64,000 nucleotides of DNA from Deltaproteobacteria bacterium (GTDB taxonomy: Bacteria; Desulfobacterota; B13-G15; RBG-16-54-18), in assembly GCA_016927065.1 (NCBI GenBank), contig JAFGNJ010000005.1, positions 124,001 through 188,000 on the forward strand, given 5' to 3'. The position numbers were made by a program, and so were the translations under genes. Positions within the stretch are counted from its first letter, which is position 1, and every line of letters begins with the position of its first letter. The notes beneath the pieces are model-generated. The model was not told where the DNA came from. It was given only the letters and a program-made list of their open reading frames with translations, and made no database searches. Shown here piece after piece: positions 60,296-64,000 of the stretch.

Positions 60296-60946
60296 TTGAA
60301 ATTCTCAAAGGTACCGGAAGCCACCATCAGAAGGTTGTCTGCCTATGTTCGTCATCTTGAGGTATTAGAAGAAAAGGGTGATGTCGTCGTCTCCTCCGCC
60401 AGCCTGGCGGAGGCATGTGGCGTGAATGCCGCCCAGGTACGAAAAGATCTGGCCTATTTTGGAGAATTCGGGATCAGAGGGGTTGGATATTATATCAAGG
60501 ACCTCTCTGATAATATTAAAACCATTTTGGGGCTGAATCGGCAGTGGCGTTTGGCCATCATCGGCATCGGCAATTTAGGATCATCTCTCCTGTTCTATAA
60601 AGATTTTTTCAAAAAAAACTACAAAATCGTTGCCGCCTTTGACGTAAATCCCTCTGGAGTAGTGGGGAGGGTCTCAGAGAGACTCGGGAAACCCGTAGAA
60701 ATCCTGCATCCGGATCAGCTCAAAGAGGTGGCAAAGGAACGTCGTATAGATATCGCCATTATCGCCACCCCCGCCTCAGAAGCCCAAAAAGTCGCTGATC
60801 TCATAACGCAAACAAGTATTAAGGGGATTCTCAATTTCACTCCTACCCAGATACAGATGCCTAAAGGGTTCGCGGTAAGAAACTACTTCTTCACCGCTGT
60901 TCTGGACAATGTAGCGTATTTGTTACGGTGGAAGATTAGAGATTAG
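60296..60946 (+). CDS. rex: Redox-sensing transcriptional repressor Rex
   Basis: The 216-residue repressor binds NAD(H) and releases DNA when NADH is high. The winged helix starts KFSKVPEATIRRLSAYVRHL and includes NAAQVRKDLAYFGEFG; the Rossmann domain has IIGIGNLGSSLL (about 87). The start is taken as the TTG at 60296 after GGGGGTGAG because this gives the normal Rex N-terminus; the upstream ATG at 60272 has no ribosome binding site and lies within about 10 bases of the predicted transcript start. It sits right after fba-pfkB. Confidence 0.92.
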   Translation: MKFSKVPEATIRRLSAYVRHLEVLEEKGDVVVSSASLAEACGVNAAQVRKDLAYFGEFGIRGVGYYIKDLSDNIKTILGLNRQWRLAIIGIGNLGSSLLFYKDFFKKNYKIVAAFDVNPSGVVGRVSERLGKPVEILHPDQLKEVAKERRIDIAIIATPASEAQKVADLITQTSIKGILNFTPTQIQMPKGFAVRNYFFTAVLDNVAYLLRWKIRD

Positions 60947-61000
60947 ATAACGTCACTCCCCTCTGAAGGGTATGCGTCTCTGCCCACTAAGGATACAAAT

Positions 61001-61276
61001 ATGGAGATGGTAAGAGTCAGCGTACACATTGAAGGGTTGGTTCAAGGCGTTTTTTACCGCTACTCCACTCAGCAAAAGGCCCAGGAATTGGGAGTAAACG
61101 GCTGGGTGCGTAATGTAAGGGACGGAAGCGTAGAATGCCTTCTGGAGGGAGAACGAAACAAGGTAGAAGCCCTTATACGTTGGTGTCATCAAGGTCCCCC
61201 CGGGGCCAGGGTGCAAAAGGTAGTAACATCTTGGGAGGAATATACGGGAGACTTACGGGGATTTTCTATACGTTAA
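61001..61276 (+). CDS. acyP: Acylphosphatase
   Basis: The 91-residue protein has both catalytic elements of acylphosphatase: Arg20 in GLVQGVFYRYSTQQ and Asn38 in GWVRNVRDGSVE. It hydrolyses acyl phosphates such as 1,3-bisphosphoglycerate or acetyl phosphate. AAGGAT precedes the ATG at 61001; a second ATG at 61007 is possible. It is convergent with the small membrane protein gene; a seven-base inverted repeat AAACAAT/ATTGTTT lies at the junction (61279-61293). Confidence 0.92.
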   Translation: MEMVRVSVHIEGLVQGVFYRYSTQQKAQELGVNGWVRNVRDGSVECLLEGERNKVEALIRWCHQGPPGARVQKVVTSWEEYTGDLRGFSIR

Positions 61277-61284
61277 TCAAACAA

Positions 61285-61494
61285 TCATTGTTTCTTGATC
61301 TCTCTACCTATACCCTCTTTCTCCTTAAGAATGTCCTGGGTGACGTCTTTCAGGGCCTTCTCGTAGACCTCAATCCGCTCTCCTACGTCGATAGTCTTTT
61401 GCCCTATGGTCTGCAGAACAGTCCCTCCTCCTAGGTAGGTAAAGAGGAATATCAATACGATTCCGATTACAATCCCCAGGATAAATTTTTTCAT
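61285..61494 (-). CDS. Small single-span membrane protein
   Basis: The 69-residue protein starts MKKFILGIVIGIVLIFLFTYLGGG, a clear membrane anchor or uncleaved signal, followed by a charged helical tail (YEKALKDVTQDILKEKEGI). AAGG lies eight bases before the ATG at 61494. I do not recognise a family. The good ribosome binding site and regular hydrophobic pattern support a real gene. Confidence 0.6.
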   Translation of the reverse strand: MKKFILGIVIGIVLIFLFTYLGGGTVLQTIGQKTIDVGERIEVYEKALKDVTQDILKEKEGIGREIKKQ

Positions 61495-61582
61495 TTGTAG
61501 AACCTTCTGCCTCTTTATATAATAGGCAATTCCCGTTGTCAAGAAAGGGTGTTACCCTTGCGGCAAAGAGGGTTGAGAATTA

Positions 61583-62761
61583 GTGCGGCGGAAGGTGATG
61601 CATAGGGTCTTCGTTACTGACGGTCATTGGAGAAAAACCTTAGCGGTGGTCCGCTCGCTCGGCAGGAGCGGGATAGAGGTGACAGCAGGAGAGACTTCCT
61701 GGATTGCCACCTCTCTCTTCTCTAAGTACTGTGCCCGGCGATTAGTATACCCATCGGTGCACCGACATCCGGAAGCCTTCCTCACCTTTCTCCGTCAGGA
61801 ATTGAAGAACATCGATTATGACGTCGTTATGCCTGTGGAGGAGGAAACCCTGCTCCTGCTTGCGCAACACCGAGAAGAGTTTGCACCTGTGGCCAGACTG
61901 CCCATCCCCCCCCACAAAACACTCAGCACGGTCCGGGATAAAGGGTGGTTATTACAGCATGCCTCGCAAGCAGGTATCCCCATCCCCCGAACCTTTTGGG
62001 TCAAGGATATAGATGACCTGGGGGCCGTCAAGGATACAATCCCTCCCCCGTGGGTCATCAAGCCGCGGGTGAGCTCAGGATCTTTTGGCATCGCCTATGT
62101 GGAGCGTGCGGGTGACCTGGTGGCCGCATATCACAAGGTTCACAGCCAATTCCCTTTCCCCCTTATCCAGGAGCGAATTCCTACCGAAGGTAAGGGTTTT
62201 GGATTTTCCGCGCTCCTGGATAAGGGGGGGCACGTAAAGGCCTCTTTTTCCCATCGGAGACTGAGGGAATATCCAATTACCGGCGGCCCGAGCACCCTGC
62301 GGGAGAGTGTACACCATCCTCAGATCGAGGAGCTCGGCATCAAGCTGTTGCGCTCCTTGGAGTGGTACGGCGTCGCCATGGTGGAGTTCAAGGTGGATCC
62401 CCGAGACAACCAGCCCAAGCTGATGGAGCTCAACCCCCGCTTCTGGGGGTCCCTCGCCCTGGCCATCCATGCAGGGGTGGATTTCCCCTACCTGTTATAC
62501 AAAATGGCCATGGGGGATGACTTTGAACCGGTGCTGGAATATAAAACGGGGGTTCGGTGCCGCTGGCTCCTGCCGGGGGATATCTTGCACTTTCTCACCA
62601 ACCCCCGGAGATTTCAGCTTAACCCAAGCTTCTTTCAATTCCGGGGTATGGCATACGACATCCTCTCTTGTGACGACCCGATGCCGACGGTGGGGAGATT
62701 TATCACCCCCTTTTCGCTCCTCTGGGACCAGGATCTACGGAGGTTTCTCAAGAGGAGATGA
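61583..62761 (+). CDS. ATP-grasp family ligase
   Basis: The 392-residue protein has a pre-ATP-grasp domain (VFVTDGHWRKTLAVVRSLGRSG) and an ATP-grasp fold: PPWVIKPRVSSGSFGI binds ATP, and MVEFKVDPRDNQPKLMELNPRFWG holds the metal-binding Glu and Asn. Such enzymes join a carboxylate to an amine or other nucleophile; the substrates are unknown. The GTG at 61583 with GAGGG nine bases upstream is used, but an ATG at 61598 is possible. It overlaps the glycosyltransferase gene by four bases. Confidence 0.85.
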   Translation: MRRKVMHRVFVTDGHWRKTLAVVRSLGRSGIEVTAGETSWIATSLFSKYCARRLVYPSVHRHPEAFLTFLRQELKNIDYDVVMPVEEETLLLLAQHREEFAPVARLPIPPHKTLSTVRDKGWLLQHASQAGIPIPRTFWVKDIDDLGAVKDTIPPPWVIKPRVSSGSFGIAYVERAGDLVAAYHKVHSQFPFPLIQERIPTEGKGFGFSALLDKGGHVKASFSHRRLREYPITGGPSTLRESVHHPQIEELGIKLLRSLEWYGVAMVEFKVDPRDNQPKLMELNPRFWGSLALAIHAGVDFPYLLYKMAMGDDFEPVLEYKTGVRCRWLLPGDILHFLTNPRRFQLNPSFFQFRGMAYDILSCDDPMPTVGRFITPFSLLWDQDLRRFLKRR

Positions 62762-63441
62762 CGGCCAGAAATAAAATAGCGGTCCTCATCCCCGCCTACA
62801 ATGCCTCTGAAAGTCTCCGGGGGGTGATCGAGGGAATAAAGGATTATGCCTTGGCAATCGTGGTGGTGGACGATGGCTCAAGAGATGCCACGGCCGAGAT
62901 CGCCCGTGCAGCCGGGGCTCAGGTCTTGAGGCACGCCAGAAACAGGGGAAAGGGTACCGCTTTGCGCACTGGCTTCTGGTTTCTTCTGCACCAGGGATAC
63001 AAGGCCATAATCACCATGGATGCCGATGGCCAGCATGACCCCTCCTTTATCCCCCACTTCATCAGGGCCTATAATAAGGGAAGGGGTAATATCATTATTG
63101 GCTCACGCGCAGGGGAATTCGATGCCATGAACTGGTTGAGGAGGTTTTGGAATCAGCTCGGGGTTAAGGCGGTATCAAAATTGACCGGAACCACCCTCAC
63201 CGACACCCAGTCCGGCTATCGCCTCATCAGCGCTGAGGTGTTGCAAGGGCTGCCGTTGCATGCAGCAGGGTATGAGATGGAGCTGGAACTCCTTATTAAG
63301 GCTTGTAAAAGGGGACATACGGTGGTTGATATACCCGTTATCACACACTTTGTTGATGGCATACCATCCAGCCATTTCCGGCCGGTGAGAGACACGTGGT
63401 TGGTCTGCCGTGCATTCTTACAGGAGTTCTTTTGGAGATAA
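62758..63441 (+). CDS. Family 2 glycosyltransferase (DPM/DolP-mannose synthase-like)
   Basis: The 227-residue protein has the GT-A nucleotide-sugar fold: VLIPAYNASESL, VVVDDGSRDAT, HARNRGKGTALRTG, and the metal-binding DADGQHDP (DxD). Near the end TDTQSGYRLIS is typical of polyprenyl-phosphate sugar transferases. It has no membrane segment. It overlaps the ATP-grasp gene, so the pair probably works in one surface glycan or lipid step. The last 24 bases overlap the convergent CrtI-like gene. Confidence 0.9.
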   Translation: MTARNKIAVLIPAYNASESLRGVIEGIKDYALAIVVVDDGSRDATAEIARAAGAQVLRHARNRGKGTALRTGFWFLLHQGYKAIITMDADGQHDPSFIPHFIRAYNKGRGNIIIGSRAGEFDAMNWLRRFWNQLGVKAVSKLTGTTLTDTQSGYRLISAEVLQGLPLHAAGYEMELELLIKACKRGHTVVDIPVITHFVDGIPSSHFRPVRDTWLVCRAFLQEFFWR

Positions 63442-64000
63442 AAGAGGAACGCGAAATTTATTGGTGAATTTTCTCATGTCCTTCAAGACAAGCTTCGCTG
63501 CGTTGATCCCGGAAAGGATTACCATTGGAATGCCTCCCCCTGGAAAGGTCCAATGGCCTGCCTGATAGAGACGAGCAATGGGTGTCCGCTGGCTCCGAAT
63601 CCGTGAAAATTCTTTTGCCGATAGGTACCAACCCATCGTAGCGCCGTGTGTGTTCAATGTCTCCCTCTCATACGTGAGGGGCGTTGAGGCATCCTGGACC
63701 AGGACATGGCTGGAGAGACCCGGTATCACTTGTTCCGTGGCGCCGATGATCTTTTGGGCGATCTCCTCCTTGATTTGTGTATACCGGGGATTGACAGTCT
63801 CTCCATCGGCAAAGAGTTCATAAGGAGTATAGGCAGCAACGGCAATGGTATGCTTACCCTTGGGGGCCAACATCGGGTTCTTGATGCTGTCCATACGGAT
63901 CGCCATCTTTTCCTTGGAGACGTCAAATTCCCCTCCGTCTTTTTCTTCCCAGGGGTTGTCATCCATGAAGGGGTAGTAGTGGATAAGGGATCCGTCAAAA
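63418..64000 (-). CDS. Phytoene desaturase (CrtI)-like oxidoreductase, C-terminal part, continues past the edge
   Basis: An open leftward frame enters from the right edge and gives 193 C-terminal residues. RTPIARLYQAGHWTFPGGGIPMVI is the typical FAD-binding C-terminal motif (the GG motif and following helix) of the CrtI/NAD(P)/FAD-dependent oxidoreductase family. Members desaturate carotenoids or related polyprenyl or fatty substrates. The N-terminal dinucleotide-binding part is outside the window. The specific reaction is not predictable from this portion. Confidence 0.82.
   Translation of the reverse strand, partial: FDGSLIHYYPFMDDNPWEEKDGGEFDVSKEKMAIRMDSIKNPMLAPKGKHTIAVAAYTPYELFADGETVNPRYTQIKEEIAQKIIGATEQVIPGLSSHVLVQDASTPLTYERETLNTHGATMGWYLSAKEFSRIRSQRTPIARLYQAGHWTFPGGGIPMVILSGINAAKLVLKDMRKFTNKFRVPLLSPKELL

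Noticed and set aside
1-64000. CRISPR arrays, insertion sequences, phage genes
   Set aside because: No spaced direct repeats, transposase, integrase or phage structural genes were seen in any part of the window.

Overview
The window reads as one contiguous stretch of a Gram-negative bacterial chromosome of medium GC content. Envelope genes (a LAB_N-type lipid A domain protein, a LapA-like protein, an ExbB/ExbD/TonB-C set with YbgC), a TRAP transporter with a TatT partner, NapH-type and ferredoxin-type redox proteins, a DUF4388 protein and Rex suggest an anaerobic or facultative Desulfobacterota (former Deltaproteobacteria) type organism. That assignment is an inference from gene content; no rRNA is present to confirm it.

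Layout. 1-1.5 kb: an edge-truncated unknown gene and a ferredoxin-nitroreductase, both leftward. 1.7-5.4 kb: a rightward four-gene TRAP operon (TatT, DctP, DctQ, DctM). 5.5-12.4 kb: sugar phosphate metabolism, with rightward transaldolase, a CPBP-like membrane protein, and a leftward glk-tkt-pgi operon. 12.7-28.6 kb: the most distinctive region, a leftward Tc (toxin complex) locus made of a fused TcB-TcC protein, a small AT-rich putative immunity gene and a 2757-residue TcA. 28.9-29.1 kb: tRNA-Phe, a 3' tRNA fragment and a terminator, which may mark an integration site. 29.2-34.7 kb: ogt, a DUF4388 protein, a lytic transglycosylase, a LAB_N protein, a phosphoesterase and a HAD hydrolase. 34.7-42.9 kb: a tightly packed leftward envelope operon (exbB, exbD, TonB-C protein, ftsB-like, radical SAM, ybgC, oligopeptide-type binding protein, GHL10-parvulin lipoprotein, DppB-type permease) behind a strong promoter. 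43.2-47.4 kb: a probable lipid locus with a PAP2 enzyme facing an SDR, serine-palmitoyltransferase-like and GNAT operon. 47.7-51.2 kb: a NapH-like pair, fabH and an HNH endonuclease. 51.5-56.6 kb: a YhaO/YhaN-like nuclease pair, a HIT protein, LapA and a nucleoside phosphorylase. 56.9-61.5 kb: der, fba-pfkB, rex, acylphosphatase and a small membrane protein. 61.6-64 kb: ATP-grasp, glycosyltransferase 2 and an edge-truncated CrtI-like oxidoreductase.

How parts work together. Glk, Pgi, PfkB-type kinase and Fba make up upper glycolysis, and Tal with Tkt supply the non-oxidative pentose phosphate branch; Rex beside fba-pfkB fits redox control of fermentation. The Tc locus holds all three functional parts of an ABC toxin (A pore/translocator, B-C cocoon with toxic C-terminus) plus a gene in the usual place for immunity. 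The SPT-like, SDR, GNAT and PAP2 genes together suggest a bacterial sphingolipid or ceramide-like lipid pathway.

Limits. All calls come from reading the sequence and recalled family knowledge; no alignment, profile search or structure prediction was run. Promoter and terminator calls are by eye.
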